A model generated the notes under the pieces. The model did no database searches. It was given only the letters and a program-made list of their open reading frames with translations, and was not told where the DNA came from. Made by a program: the position numbers and the translations under genes. From NCBI RefSeq assembly GCF_002099425.1, contig NW_018343969.1, positions 1,946,001 through 2,010,000 on the forward strand: a stretch of 64,000 bases of DNA. Direction: 5' to 3'. Of the stretch, positions 44,426-55,845 are shown one piece after another. Positions within the stretch are counted from its first letter, which is position 1. Each line of letters starts with the position of its first letter. The stretch comes from Phascolarctos cinereus (lineage: Eukaryota; Chordata; Mammalia; Diprotodontia; Phascolarctidae).

Positions 44426-44507
44426 AGTGATCAAAATTTACATTCCTTTGGGCAGAGTCCTCTGGGAGCTGAATAGCCATCCAAATGACATGTCAGATTT
44501 TAATGTT

Positions 44508-44620
44508 ACAAGATACCTACTAAGTGCCAGGCACTTAGGAGCTAGTGATAGAAATATAAGAACAAAGCAATCAGTATTTGCAAGGAGCTCACATTCTAAT
44601 GAGAGATACAAGAACAAGTA
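44508..44620 (-). mobile_element. L2 3' end fragment
   Basis: Antisense ATACCTACTAAGTGCCAGGC, GCTAGTGATAGAAATATAAG and AGGAGCTCACATTCTAATGAG. Confidence 0.65.
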
Positions 44621-44658
44621 TTAGTATATACAGCATAAATAGAAAGTTAATCAATGCA

Positions 44659-44679
44659 TATATATATATATATATATAC
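44659..44679. repeat. Short (TA)n tract
   Basis: Ten TA units. Confidence 0.9.
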
Positions 44680-44689
44680 TAAGTAGTTA

Positions 44690-45410
44690 AATACAATGTA
44701 GCTTAGGAGATGGGGGGTAGAAGTTAGAGAGATCAGATAAACAATTAAACTTGGTTGATGTTTAAAAAAAAGGATGGGGTTAAGGGCTCCATTCCCTCTT
44801 GAGTTACAATGATAACACAATGTAATATTAATATTCTTTTTAAAAAGGTAAATATGAAGAAATATAAGGAAATATGGAAAGGACAACATGAAAGGATTCA
44901 AATTAGGGCCAGCATTGCTTACCTACTGATTACAATATATAAAGAAAAAAAGGAAAGAAAAGAAAGAAGACAAAGTCAAAGACAATAAACCAGACAATAA
45001 AATCAATCTTACAGAATTGGAAAAACAATGAGTAAATGTAGGTTTTTTGTTTATTATTTGTTAATTCTTTACTTCTACTCTGTTAAAGCTAAAGGTTTTA
45101 TGTTTGAGCTTTATACCTTATGTGAGTGTTTATTACATTATTTGCTTTTGTTGATGGTTACTGAAGTTTATATCAAAAAAGTTCAAAAGAATTTCACAAC
45201 TGTTTATAGAAACATTTCAACATTTACCAAATCTTTTTTAAAATAAAAGGTTCAATTTCACGACAATAGAATTTCATATCCGCTTATGTTTACTTTCCTT
45301 CCCTCAAAGTTAAAGTCCAAGTAACTAAATGGACCACTTCTGCTGAAAGGCAGAAAAAAAAACATTTACATAAATAAGATAGATGACATATGTTAACTTG
45401 AACTTTACTT
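44690..45410. other. No recognisable feature
   Basis: Very AT-rich DNA; no repeat family or coding signal recognised. Confidence 0.4.
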
Positions 45411-45484
45411 GCATAGTTCATATAAAATCATAGAAGCTAGAAATGCAAATCTGAGGAAAGTCCCTCAAATTGCCTTAAGTGAAG

Positions 45485-45595
45485 GCAATTCACTTAACCT
45501 TTTTGGAGCTCAGTTTCTGCAACTGTCAAACAAAAATTGGACTAGATGGCCACTATGTCCCTTACAATTCTATATCTATATAGGATCCTATGAAT
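45485..45595 (+). mobile_element. MIR tail fragment
   Basis: CAATTCACTTAACCTTTTTGGAGC, CTCAGTTTCTGCAACTGTC, ACTAGATGGCCACTATGTCCC and a TTACAATTCTATAT end. Confidence 0.55.
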
Positions 45596-45694
45596 CACTT
45601 AAATGTTAATTTAAAAATTATAAAAATATATACCATAGTTTTTCTTAAATATATTGCTGAACATGAGATGTAAAATAGATTTTTAAAATTAAAA

Positions 45695-45840
45695 CAAGGG
45701 GCATGTAGGTGGTATAGTGGATTGAGTACTAGCCCTCAAGTCAGGAAGACCCGAGTTCAAGTCTATCTTCAGATGTTTGACACTTACTAGCTGTGTGACC
45801 CTGCGCAAGTCACTTAATCCTGATTGCCTTTAAAAAAAAG
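45695..45840 (+). mobile_element. Short tRNA-derived SINE with poly(A)
   Basis: Sense: GGGGCATGTAGGTGGTATAGTGG head, CGAGTTCAAGTC B box, GTGTGACCCTGCGCAAGTCAC core, GATTGCC and an A8 tail. It lacks the GAGCTGGAGAAGG body and CAACAA tail of the long form. Confidence 0.9.
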
Positions 45841-46399
45841 ATCATTAAAAATATGAAAATCAAAATGAAGGCCATTTGAGAAAACCTAGGCCATTTTCCA
45901 AAGTGGCTTGTCTAAACCTTTTCATCCTTCCTTTAGATTACTATCGCATTCCCTAATCCAACCCTCCGAGCTGAAGATCTTGCCCCTACTTCACCAAAAA
46001 AAATGAGGCAATACCACAAGAGCTCCCTCTTCTTTCCTCTTCCTCATCTTACATTACTTTGACCTCTTACTCACTGTCTATTTCACCACTCCTCTCTGAA
46101 GCAGGGGTGGCTTTTCTTCTTGCTATGTCATTCCCTTCTATAGTCACTCTTCTTTCCATTGCTTCCCTATTCTCCAACAGTATTCCATTGATTTTTCACT
46201 ATCTACCAGCTCCTTTCTTACAATAAATATGTCCATGTCTTCCTCATCCTTCCTTATTTGAACCCATCATCCCATCTATCCTTTTCCCCCTTTCTGGCTC
46301 AACTTTTTGAGAAAGCTGCTGATACTCAGTTTCTCCACTTCCTCTACTCTCACTCTCTTCTAAACCATCTGCAATATGTTTTCTAACCTCATCATTCAT

Positions 46400-46815
46400 C
46401 TTCCAACTGTTCCCTCCAAAGTTACTAATGAACTATTTAATTGACAGATATAAAGTTTTCCCGATCCCCATGCTTCTTGACCTCCTCAGCATTTGAAAAA
46501 TTTGATCACCCTCATCATCTGGATATTCTCTTGTCTCTGGGTTTTCCCGATACTGCCCTCTCCTGGTTCTCCTCCTGTTTATCCACTCCTCAGTCTCATT
46601 TGCTGGTTCTTTCTCCAGGTTGTGCCCACTAACTATGGATATCCCCCAAAGCTTTCTCCTTGGCTTCTTCTCTTTGCACTCTGTTCTGTCTCACTTGGTG
46701 ATCTCAGCTCTGATGGCTTCAATTATTATTTCTATGCTGATGATTCCCAGATGTATATGTCCAGCTCAAGCCTCTCTTCTGATTTCCAATCCCATGTCAC
46801 CAACTGTCTTTAGAT
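46400..46815 (+). pseudogene. L2 reverse-transcriptase domain remnant
   Basis: Plus frames read FDHPHHLDILLSLGFPDTAL and SWFSSCLS (46441-46632). In another frame follows PPKLSPWLLLF..., then DGFNYYFYADDSQMYMSS (46493-46813). YADD is the catalytic motif of the polymerase; the blocks before it match the L2/CR1 RT order. Frame changes separate the blocks, so it is dead. Confidence 0.8.
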
Positions 46816-47336
46816 ATCTTGCATGGGATACCCCATAGATATCTTCTAGCTCAATACATGTAAAACAGAATTCATCAACTTCTCCCCACCAAACTCTCCC
46901 TTCTTTCAAATTTCCCTTTTACTATTAAGGGCACAATCATCATCTGTTACCCTGGCTCACAACTTCAGTGTCATCCTTAATGGACTCACCCCCACTCACA
47001 CCCACTTCATATATTCAATCTGTTACCACATTCTGTCATTTATGCCTTCAAAACATCTCTTATTCAACTCCCTTGTTCTTTTTACTCACATGGCTACCAC
47101 CCTAGTTCTCATTATTGCTTTATCTTCTAATTCTTCTCTGACGTAAGTCTCTCTCTATTCCAATCTTCCATTCACCAACTAAAATTATTTTTCTAGTTAG
47201 GTCTGCATATCAAACTCCTCCTCAAAAAATTCCAACAGCTTGCTAATATCTCTAGGATCAAATATAAAGCCTTATTTGGCCCTTAGAGCTTTTCATAATC
47301 TGGCCCTTTCCTACCTTTCCATTGGCTTTACATTTT

Positions 47337-47483
47337 TTTTTTTTTGGTTAGGCAAATTGGAGTTAAGTGACTTGCCCAGAGTCATACAGCTAGTGATGTG
47401 TGTCTGAGGCTGGATTTGAACTCAGGTCCTCCTGACCCCAGGGTCAGTGTTCTATGCACTGTGCCACCTACCTGCCCCTCTTC
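47337..47483 (-). mobile_element. Short tRNA-derived SINE inserted in the L2
   Basis: Antisense copy: poly(T), AGTTAAGTGACTTGCCCAGAG, GGATTTGAACTCAGGTCCTCC, head CACTGTGCCACCTACCTGCCCC. TTACATTTT lies on both sides (47328-47336 and 47484-47492). Confidence 0.9.
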
Positions 47484-48169
47484 TTACATTTTACTGCCCT
47501 AAATGTACTCTGTGATCCAGATACATTATCCTACCTTTTGTTCCTTTAGTACAATCCTCTATTTCTTGACTCAGTGCCTTTGCCGTGGCTATTCTCCATA
47601 CCTGGAATGCTCCCTTATCTCCCCTCTGCCTCTTTTGCAGGATGTCCCCTTAGCTGCTGGTGCTTTCCCATCTCATCTTATATGAATTCTGTCTATAATC
47701 TATATATACTTACTTATTAATATTTTGTCTTACTCTATTGTAATGTTAATTTCTCAAGAGCTGGGGTTACTTTTTACCTTTTTTTTCATATCACTATCAA
47801 TTAGCAGATTACCTGGCACAAAGTAAAAACTTAATAAATATTTATTAATTTAACTTTATTAATTAATTTAATTTCTCCTTACCAGTGTTTTATGTAATAC
47901 CATGACATTATAGAGACTTTCTCCTTGTTGTTGAAATAATTTCCTGTTATCAATGAATATCTTTTATACTATAACCTGTAATTAGTGTGGAGTTCAAATG
48001 TTATTCCCTTTTGGAGAAAGAAGGATATGGGAGTTCATTCTAAAGAGCTTTGAAAAAATGGGAGGTGATTACTGAACTACATTCATTCCTCTTATAATGT
48101 TGTTTGTACTTCTTTTAAATGATCCCATTTTAGTTTATATTATAATTGCTGAGCTCTTTTCTCATAACA

Positions 48170-48275
48170 GGCATTAAGAGACCTTGAGGACAGGAACTAT
48201 CTTGGTTACCTTTGTATACCCAGCACTTACTATAGTGCTTTTCTATGTTAGACACACAATTAATATGTTTGAAAT
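48170..48275 (+). mobile_element. L2 3' end
   Basis: Sense AGACCTTGAGGACAGGAAC, CCCAGCACTTACTATAGTGC, CACAATTAATATGTTTG. Confidence 0.6.
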
Positions 48276-48367
48276 TAAATCAAGTGTGGCATATAATATT
48301 TTAGGTACCCCAATGAGCTGAATTCAGGCTTGTTGGCAGGTCCAATACAGTATTAAAGCTCAGAAGA

Positions 48368-48495
48368 GCTGCCCCATTAGATTATGAGCTCCTTGAGGGA
48401 AGGGTTGTCTTTTCCATCTTTTGTGTCTCTAGCATTTAGCATAATGGCTGGCACATAGTAGGTGCTTAATAAATGTGTATCGGTTAATTGATTGA
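48368..48495 (+). mobile_element. L2 3' end
   Basis: Sense TAGATTATGAGCTCCTTGAGG, TCTAGCATTTAGCATAATGG, CTGGCACATAGTAGGTGC, TTAATAAATGTG. Better preserved than its neighbour; the order repeats that of 48170, so two L2 ends lie in tandem. Confidence 0.8.
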
Positions 48496-48714
48496 AGATG
48501 AAGAGAAATTCAGCGGGCTATTTTAGAAGTCAATATAAGAAAGGCAAGCTCAAGTACAAATGTGGTCCAAGCTTTACAGTTCATTACAGCTGACCTCTGG
48601 CTGCCTGTTTAGGAAAGTAAGAGGATAAACCAGGTTTCACCAACTACTTAGTTTCAGGCAAGCAGACTGGGCAATCAGGTGCATGATGATGTAGCTGTTG
48701 ATTAGCAGGGGCAA

Positions 48715-48980
48715 GGGACTCAAACACAGATTGTCTCTCAACTTCCAAGGCAATTCATTCTACTTTGAAACAATTGTTTTTTTGGTAGCATATTTTTCCT
48801 GACATCAAGTCAAATTTTGTTTCCATGCAACTTCTATTCTAGTTGTTCCCCCACCATTTTGACTGCCCTTCTCTGGATACTCTTCAGCTTATCAATGCCC
48901 TTGTTAAGCTGTGGCATGTAGAAATAAAAACGTGACTTCAGATGGGGTCTGACAAAGGCAGAGCAAAATGAAACTGTCAC
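48715..48980 (-). mobile_element. L3/CR1 LINE, 3' part
   Basis: Antisense CTTCCAAGGCAATTCATTC, TTTCCTGACATCAAGTCA, CCCTTCTCTGGATACTC, CAGATGGGGTCTGACAAAGG: the 3' region of L3 (CR1 clade) in standard order. It probably belongs to the same original copy as 50850-51960. Confidence 0.75.
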
Positions 48981-48984
48981 CTCC

Positions 48985-49499
48985 TGTTAGAGAAGTGGGC
49001 CTAACATTGGCAGCATATTAGTTCAGGTTTGATGTTTGGGGGAAAAAAGAAACATTGGGCTCTCGTAGTTCATTGAACAGTAAACAAAAACAGGTTTATG
49101 TAGCACTAATATAGTAAAGAGATTCAACAGGCTATAGTAGGACATAGTTTTGATATACATGCTTTCTTCTCGTCTCCATGTGGAAAAAAAGTGTCTGGTC
49201 AATAGGGGAGGGCATGATGACTCATGTGGTCTCAGAACATGCACTGAGGCTGAAGGTTGGACGTCCATGTGGGTGGGCTTTTTCCTGCCCTTGGATGATC
49301 CAAACCCAAGTAAGTACATCTAGAGGTTACCAGAAACCAATCAAGTAACAGAATTTTAGGGAAAATTTAGCCTAATCCATATTTGGGGAGCAACGGAGAA
49401 TCCAGGTAAATATTGGTCCTATTATATAAGACTTCATGTGGAAAGAGTTTAAGAATTTTCTAGAGGACTTTCAATCATTCAAAGGCTTTTAGGGCTATT
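48985..49499. other. Unclassified insert within L3
   Basis: Sequence between two collinear L3 parts that I cannot name. It carries AACATTGGGCTCTCG and CCACATGGAGACGAG-like (complement) words and a 98-residue minus frame of unknown nature. Confidence 0.3.
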
Positions 49500-49511
49500 A
49501 GTAGATCATCT
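49500..49511. repeat. Left target duplication of the half-L1
   Basis: AGTAGATCATCT, exactly repeated at 50476-50487. Confidence 0.75.
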
Positions 49512-50343
49512 CCTTTTTTGTTAAATTTATTTAATTTTAATTTTCAACATTTACTTCCACAAGACTTTGAGTTCCAAATTTTCTCCCCATCTCATCCCCC
49601 CCCAAAGATAGCATGCATTCTGTATACCCCTTCCCTTAATCTGCCCTCCCTTCTATCTCTCCCTCCCTTCTCTTATCCCTTTCCCCTTTTATTTTCCTGT
49701 AGAGTAGGATAGATTTCTATACCCCATTTCCTTTATATCTTATTTCTCAGTTGCATGTGAAAACAATTTGTAACATGTGTTTTTAAAACTTTGGGTTCCA
49801 AATTTTCTTCCTTCTTCCCTGCCCACACACCCTCACTGAAAAGGCAAGTAACTTGATACAGGTTATACATGTGTAGTCATGCAAAACACTTCCATAGTAG
49901 TCATGTTGTGAAAAACTAAGTATATATCCCTTCATCCTATCCCACCCCTCATTTATTCTATTCTCTCTTTTAACTCTGTCCCTCCTCAGAAGTGTTTGCT
50001 TCTGATTACCCTCCTCCACCAATCTGCCCTCCCCTCTGTTATCCCCCTGCTCCCTTGTCCCCTTCCCCCCTAATTTCTTGTAGGGTAAGATACATTTCCG
50101 TACCAAATTGAGTGTGTATATTATTCCATCCTTAGGCCAAATCCTATGAGAATAAGATTCACTCATTCCCTGTCACCTTCCCCCAGTTCCCCTCCATTAT
50201 AAAAGCCTTTTCTTGTCTGCTTTATGTGAGATAATTTACCCCATTCTACCTCTCCCTTTCTCCTTCTCACAGTATAATCCTCTCTCACCTCTTAATTTTA
50301 TTCTCCAAGTATCATCCCTTCATCTTCAACTCACCCTGTGCCC

Positions 50344-50409
<66 letters not shown>

Positions 50410-50475
50410 CATACATATATTTTCCCCCTCCAACTACCCTGATACTGACAAAGGTCTCATGAGTTACAAATATCA
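49512..50475 (-). mobile_element. Half-L1-like element, 5'-truncated, without any ORF2
   Basis: Antisense copy: short poly(T) (49513-49519), 3' UTR with GAGTTCCAAATTTTCTCC, a partly repeated UTR segment (49741-49920), then directly the C/T-rich linker (49930-50470) that in the 26.8 kb copy lies next to ORF1. No ORF2 sequence intervenes. 12-bp target duplications bound it, so it is a complete, 5'-truncated insertion. Confidence 0.8.
50344..50409. repeat. (CTAT)n microsatellite
   Basis: About 16 CTAT units in the half-L1 linker, where the homologous stretch near 28260 has no such repeat. Confidence 0.97.
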
Positions 50476-50487
50476 AGTAGATCATCT
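50476..50487. repeat. Right target duplication of the half-L1
   Basis: Exact 12-bp match to 49500-49511, next to the truncated 5' end. Confidence 0.75.
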
Positions 50488-50849
50488 TCTTGGCACAGGT
50501 AGTACCAAGGGTAAAAAATATATATAGCTCTCACTTCCCCACCCCCAAAAGCATGAATAAAAAGGGGGGAAAAGAAAGAAAATGTGGAGAAAAACAAAAG
50601 CTAGAAATCATAGTCATTTTTTCCCTCCTTTGGAAGGATAAAAACCTCAGATCAAAACTATCTAATTCATGTGGTAGGTAATTCCAAATCTTTTTAGTTT
50701 ATAGTGAGTCCCACGATTAACAATGAGTCTGGAACTTGGCGACACGGCACAGTTGCTGATACCTCCATCTAGTCATAGGTACTTTATAACACATCAGAGT
50801 CATCTATATCAAAATATCTAAGAGTTTCCTCACCAAAACCTCTCCCCCT

Positions 50850-51960
50850 CCTAAGACTGCAATAGTTTTCAGGCTACTGCATCACATTGCTGACTCATAT
50901 TGAGATTGAAATCCACTAAAACCCTCATATTTTTTTTCCCCTAACAACTGTTGTCTAACTATCTTACTTGTGATATTGATATTTTTTGGTACCCAAATGT
51001 GAGACTTTACATTTGTCCTTACTCTATGTCATCATATTAGATACACCCCGTCCTTTGGTCTATGAATTAGATTCATATGCATACTAATACTTTCATACAG
51101 GTGTTGACTATGGTAATCCTCTCAGTTTTGTACCATCTGCAAATTTGGTGAGCATGCCACTTACGCCTTTATCTAAGCTACTGATAGAAAAGGCTAAGTA
51201 GTACAAGTCCAAGCAAAGTTCTCTGAGGTTTCTGCTGGAGACCCCATGCTATGCTAACATTGGACCATGAACAATAGTTGTCAAACCAGTTATGATTTCA
51301 TCTGATTGTATTTTCTTCCAATCCCTATATCTCCATCTTTTATACAAGGATAGTATGATACACTTCATGAAAAACTTCGCTGAAATGTAGGTAAACACAG
51401 CATTGCTATCATCTACTAGTTCTGTAATCTGAAAAAAAGGCAAATGAGACTGATCTGATATGACCTTTTCTTTATATAGCTATGCTGGTTCTATGTAATC
51501 ACTGCTTTTCAACCTGTCTTCCCCCCTCCTCCCAACTATCTTTTAATGATGTGTTCTAAAATATTCCCAGGAATGAAAGTCAAATTGACTGGCCTATATT
51601 TTGAGTGTTCTGTGCTTTCCCCTTAAAAATAAACCAGGAATTTGTTTGCCAATCTTGTGGTACTTCTCTTGTTTTTCAAAATATTTTAAATATCATTGAC
51701 ACTGGTTCAGCAGTAACACCTGCCAGTTCTTTCAGTACTTGAGGAGGTAATTAATTTGGGCTGGGTGACTTGCATCGATCAAGGACAGCTAAGTGCAAGA
51801 GTACTGTATTTATTTGTTTTTTCTCCTCTTTTAGCCCTTTTCCATTCTGCAGTATCCTGACAAGGGTCATCTGTCCTCTTTCACCTCCGGTCCTTTATTT
51901 TCCCAATGAAACCTTTCTTCTGTTTCCTTTAAGAATTCTTCATTCTCATTAATATTCTAA
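50850..51960 (-). mobile_element. L3/CR1 LINE, distal coding part, antisense
   Basis: About 1.1 kb keeps the CR1/L3 order on the complementary strand: ATTGCTGACTCATATTGAG, TACCCAAATGTGAGACTTTAC, ACCATCTGCAAATTTGG, GAACAATAGTTGTCAAACCAG, CAAGGATAGTATGATACAC, TAGCTATGCTGGTTCTATG, GTCAAATTGACTGGCC and CCTGCCAGTTCTTTCAG. It is the decayed RT region of a CR1-clade LINE, among the oldest elements here. No open frame remains. Confidence 0.75.
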
Positions 51961-52182
51961 CATGAGAAAGCTTTTTCTGAGTCCCTTTACCATATCCTCC
52001 AGGAGAGAGATAAGTTTATACATGAAACACAAATAATTGTCACTTGGCTGTAGCAGAAATACAAACTTCACTATATGATTTCCTTTGCTCTCCTTATAGA
52101 TTGAGATTTTCAGGAATATTTTTAAAATGTTTACTCCTCAGCTTTAAGCACCTGATTAAAATATTTCTAGCTAATTCTAATT

Positions 52183-52428
52183 TTTTTCAGTCATTTTCAG
52201 TTGTGTCTGACTCTTCACGACCCCATTTGGGGCTTTCCTGGCAAAGACACTGGAGTGGTTTGCCATTTCCTTCTCCAACTCATTTTATAGATGAGGAAAT
52301 GGAGGCAAACAGTGGTAAGTGACTTGCCCAAGCTGTCAAAGTTAGTAAGTGTCTGAGGCTGGATTTGAATTTAGGTCTTTCTAACTCCAGGCCCAGTGCT
52401 TTATCCGCTCTACCACCTGGGTGCCCTT
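52183..52428 (-). mobile_element. Long tRNA-derived SINE
   Basis: Well-preserved antisense copy: TTCAGTCATTTTCAGTTGTG, GACCCCATTTGGGGC, CTGGCAAAGACACTGGAGTGG, ATAGATGAGGAAATGGAGG, AGTGACTTGCCCAAG and head CTACCACCTGGGTGCCC. Confidence 0.92.
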
Positions 52429-52894
52429 TAACCTCTTAGTAACTTGACAATCCCATTTAATTTTTTTTCCATAATCTCAACTCCCCAACCCTACCTACTT
52501 TCTCTTCAGACTTATACCATCTTTTTTTTCCACTAAATTGACTGATTCACTAATTGACACTATCAATTTCCTTTCACTATAATTTGTTTCAATTGTATTT
52601 GATCCTCTGCCTTTAAAAATGTGATTCAGAAATGTGTTCTACAGGCTGTGCTGGGCTGCCAAATGGAGCCATGATACAAAGAAGATTAAGAATCTGTGCT
52701 GCAATTATTCCACTCACCTTTCATTATCTACCTTGCCTTGTCTTGCCAGTTAAATTCATGTATCTTTGTTCAGTCTAACTCCTTAGTTTCTAATCTGTAA
52801 TCCTTCTTGTAATTCATTAACCTCTTTATTTATTCCTTAATGAGGTTCTTTTTTTTCAACCCAGAAATAGAATCTGTATCTGTATCTGGGCTTG

Positions 52895-53165
52895 AAATGA
52901 ATGAAAAAAGCATTTATTAAGTACTCACAATGTTCCAAGCAGTGTGCTAATTCTGTGAATATAAGACATATAAGCCTGACTTTTTTTTTTTTTTACTTTT
53001 GGTGAAGCATTTGGGGTTGACTTGCCCAGGGTCACACAGCTAGTAAGTGTCATGTATCTGAAACTGGATTTGAACTCATGTCCTCCTGACTTCAAATCCA
53101 GAGCTCAACACACTGTGCCACCTAACTGCCCCATAAGCCTGGCTTTTTGCTGCTTTTTTAGGAGC
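52895..53165 (-). mobile_element. L2 3' end interrupted by a SINE
   Basis: Antisense AATGAATGAAAAAAGCATTTATT, TTCCAAGCAGTGTGCTAAT, then a SINE at 52981-53132, then a weak GGAGCTTATACA continuation. Confidence 0.65.
52981..53132 (-). mobile_element. Short tRNA-derived SINE
   Basis: Antisense: T13, GACTTGCCCAGGGTCACACAGC, GGATTTGAACTCATGTCCTCC, head CACTGTGCCACCTAACTGCCCC. ATAAGCCTGAC (52970-52980) and ATAAGCCTGGC (53133-53143) are the target duplication. Confidence 0.9.
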
Positions 53166-53167
53166 TT

Positions 53168-53390
53168 ATACAGGTTGTTGTGTTTGTCCTTCATTGTCAA
53201 AGAGGATCATGACATCATGGAGGTGATGACATGAGTTGCAATTGACTTTGATTTGAGTGAGGGAGGGCTGTGCAAAGTCATCAGCCTCACTTTCTCCTTC
53301 AGAGCCAGCTGGGACCAGTGGCCAGATATTCATCAGGATGACTGAGGATGACCCAGGAGTGAGGAATACTACACATATAGGGGAGTACTT
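53168..53390 (-). mobile_element. RTE-type 3' region fragment
   Basis: GGTTGTTGTGTTTGTCCTTCATTG, AAAGAGGATCATGACATCATGG, GGGCTGTGCAAAGTCATCAGCC and CCAGTGGCCAGATATTC follow the order of the 25252-25755 unit and stop after about 220 bp. Confidence 0.7.
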
Positions 53391-53399
53391 TTTAGGGAA

Positions 53400-54530
53400 G
53401 CATTTTGGTTTGGAAAGACTCAGAAATTGTGAGTGAAGCCATAGGGAAATGGAATGATAAACACTTTCCAGTATCAATGGCCGGATTAATTGATGAGGTG
53501 CTCACTAATCAGGGTAGATTCTTCTCTAAGTTTCATCAATTTATCCATAGATTTACCACATTTGCACCCTCTCCCCACCTCCAAATTCAACCCTTGATTT
53601 ACTTAATTAGTTCAAATTCCTCCAAACTACCTACAGGAGTTCTTTCTCCTTATTCAACTCAAGTACTTTTTGCTTCTCTTACAAGCTTCTCTTATAGAAG
53701 TGGGAAATGGATTTCTTTTATTGTGCTTCTTCTTCATAATTCCTGGTTTATCACATGATGCAGTTTATTCACAATCACTGTGAATCTCATTATTGCTCTT
53801 GGAAAACTGAAAACTCAGAGTTTTTAGTCATTCAAAAGGCAATAAAGAGATGCACAGTGCTTGTCACAAAGCTTTACTGTACAAATATTAGTGGCAAAAA
53901 GATGAGTCTTTGAAAAAAGAAGCTGGAGGAGGGGAAGGAGGAGGAGTCATGAAAGGCATTGCATAATTTTCTAAATGTAAATATCAATAACCTTCATGCC
54001 ATATATAAGTAGTACTAACTATATGTATTATGGTTGATAAAATGTTAGAGAAACCAGCTTTTGCTGTATTTGTATTTTTTTGCTTCACTTTTCTTTTTGT
54101 TATACCCAATTAAAACTATTTTCTTAGAGTATTTTAGTCATTATTCAATTGAATTCTTACCTACTTATTACGTATTGATTTGAGTTGGATTAGAAATAGT
54201 TTACTCCAATAGAGATGCTAAGTTCAAATGAGTAAACATAATTACTTTTTAGAGTTGCAGTAAAGTCATTTAAATGATCATATATAAACATAATTCTTAT
54301 AATCCTATTTACTTGGTAAAAATATTTTTCAAATCTTCTGTTGCTCATTAGTTGTTTTTTTCTTACTATAACTACACTTAATATAATGGAATAAATACTC
54401 TGTATACAAAATAAGTCTAAAAAGGTCAGAAAAACTTAGAATCCTATTGTTTCCTTGCTATGCTATACTAAAGAATGACGTCATTTCTCTAAGATTCTTT
54501 TTATCTATGTAAAATGGTGGGTCTGACAGG
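53400..54530. other. No recognisable feature
   Basis: AT-rich DNA. The 117-residue plus frame at 53405-53758 has no known motif. Confidence 0.4.
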
Positions 54531-54534
54531 ATAA

Positions 54535-54690
54535 TAGATTCAGAACCATTAGGGACTTTAGACTTCATCTAGTCCATTCATTTCAATTCACAAGTGATGA
54601 AAATGAGGGTAAGTGGCTTGCCCAAAGATATACTAGTAATAATGGCCAGATAGTCAAACTCTGGAACACAGACACCAAATCTATTTATTC
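54535..54690 (-). mobile_element. MIR-type SINE
   Basis: Antisense AGATTCAGAACCATTAGGGAC, TCATCTAGTCCATTC, TGATGAAAATGAGGG, GTGGCTTGCCCAAAG. Confidence 0.6.
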
Positions 54691-54974
54691 TTTTCATTGC
54701 CATTTTGGTCTCATCTGTTGTTTGCTGAAATTCCCATAGCAGCACATATCCATTAATAATTAAGCAACTCTTCTAATTAACAAGGAAGAAATACTACTGA
54801 CTTCCTGAAATCAGAATAACACCCAAGATTTATAAAGTTCTATAATGTTTGCAAAGCATGTTACATAGGTTATTTCATTTGAATCTCACCATCACCTTCT
54901 CCTATAATAATGCATATCTAAGAAAATGTGAACAAACATTTTAAACATATTGTCAGATACATTTTCAAGAATAG

Positions 54975-55245
54975 TTAGATCAATAAGCGTTTATTAAGTA
55001 CCTACTATGCTGGAGGTAAAGAAGAAGGGCAAAAGACAATCCCTGCTCTCAAGGAGCTCACAGTCTAATGGGGGAGCCAACAAGCAAACAACTATGCACA
55101 AACAAGCAATATGCAAGATAAAGTGAAAGTAATCTCAGAGTGAAGGCACAAACACTGAGGGAGGTACGTAAAGGCTTCTTGCAGAAGGTGAGATTTTAGC
55201 TAGGATTTGAAGGAAGCAGGGGAGCCAAGAGATGGAGATATTTGT
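54975..55245 (-). mobile_element. L2 3' end region
   Basis: Antisense CAATAAGCGTTTATTAAGTACC, CTCTCAAGGAGCTCACAGTC, TAATGGGGGAGCCAACAAGC, GCTTCTTGCAGAAGGTGAG, GATTTGAAGGAAGCAGG. Confidence 0.8.
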
Positions 55246-55696
55246 TGACTTACTACTAATGCTATTTTAAAAAAAAATCACTGTACCCACAATATTTAAC
55301 TGGCTACATTTTCCATTGCTAGTTGTTCTGAACTTAATTTTTCTTTTCCTTCCAAAAATGTAGTTAGAAGTTTTTGTTGCTACTTTAATTTCCCCAGACA
55401 TTTTTTTTCCCAGAATTTTCCATGTCTTTTCTTTGTGACCAGGACTGTTTCTCATGAAAGATTATTTGCAAAATCCTCAGAGAATATAGCACCATCTACA
55501 CTAGCATTTTAAAAAAAATTAATTACCATACTTGAACTCTATTGTTCAAAATCACTTCAATAACATACATTCTTTCCTTTGCCAATGACTTTTCTGTGGA
55601 GACATCATGAAGTTTTGGAATTTAAGTCTTTATGTGGTTTGATAGTCTGATATGGAGATTTATAATATAATTTGCATCACTATGCTTTGGTCTAAG

Positions 55697-55751
<55 letters not shown>
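55697..55751. repeat. (CTAT)n microsatellite
   Basis: About 13 CTAT units. Confidence 0.97.
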
Positions 55752-55752
<1 letters not shown>

Positions 55753-55830
55753 ATGTCATAACTATTTCCCAAATGAAAATAATGAAGTACTTAACTTAAA
55801 AGCTCTGTTAAATTTTGTCTTATAAAATAG

Positions 55831-55845
55831 TATACATCTCTATCT
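55831..55845. repeat. Left target duplication of the RPL31 retrocopy
   Basis: TATACATCTCTATCT, matched 14/15 at 56290-56304. Confidence 0.8.

Larger units (their letters stand above)
46000..47870 (+). mobile_element. L2-clade LINE, sense, with reverse-transcriptase remains
   Basis: About 1.8 kb of an old L2. In order it carries RT sequence (separate entry), GCACAATCATCATCTGTTACCC, CACTTCATATATTCAATCTG, a CAACAGCTTGCTAATATCTC stretch, CTTTTCATAATCTGGCCC, TGCCTTTGCCGTGGCTATTC and the 3' terminus AATAAATATTTATTAATTT. A short SINE at 47337-47483 interrupts it. Confidence 0.8.

Noticed and set aside
45695-45840. tRNA gene
   Set aside because: The head is tRNA-like but the sequence is a SINE with poly(A) tail and many relatives in the window; no cloverleaf is preserved.
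50344-50409. CRISPR-like periodic array
   Set aside because: Simple CTAT microsatellite without spacers; the genome is mammalian.
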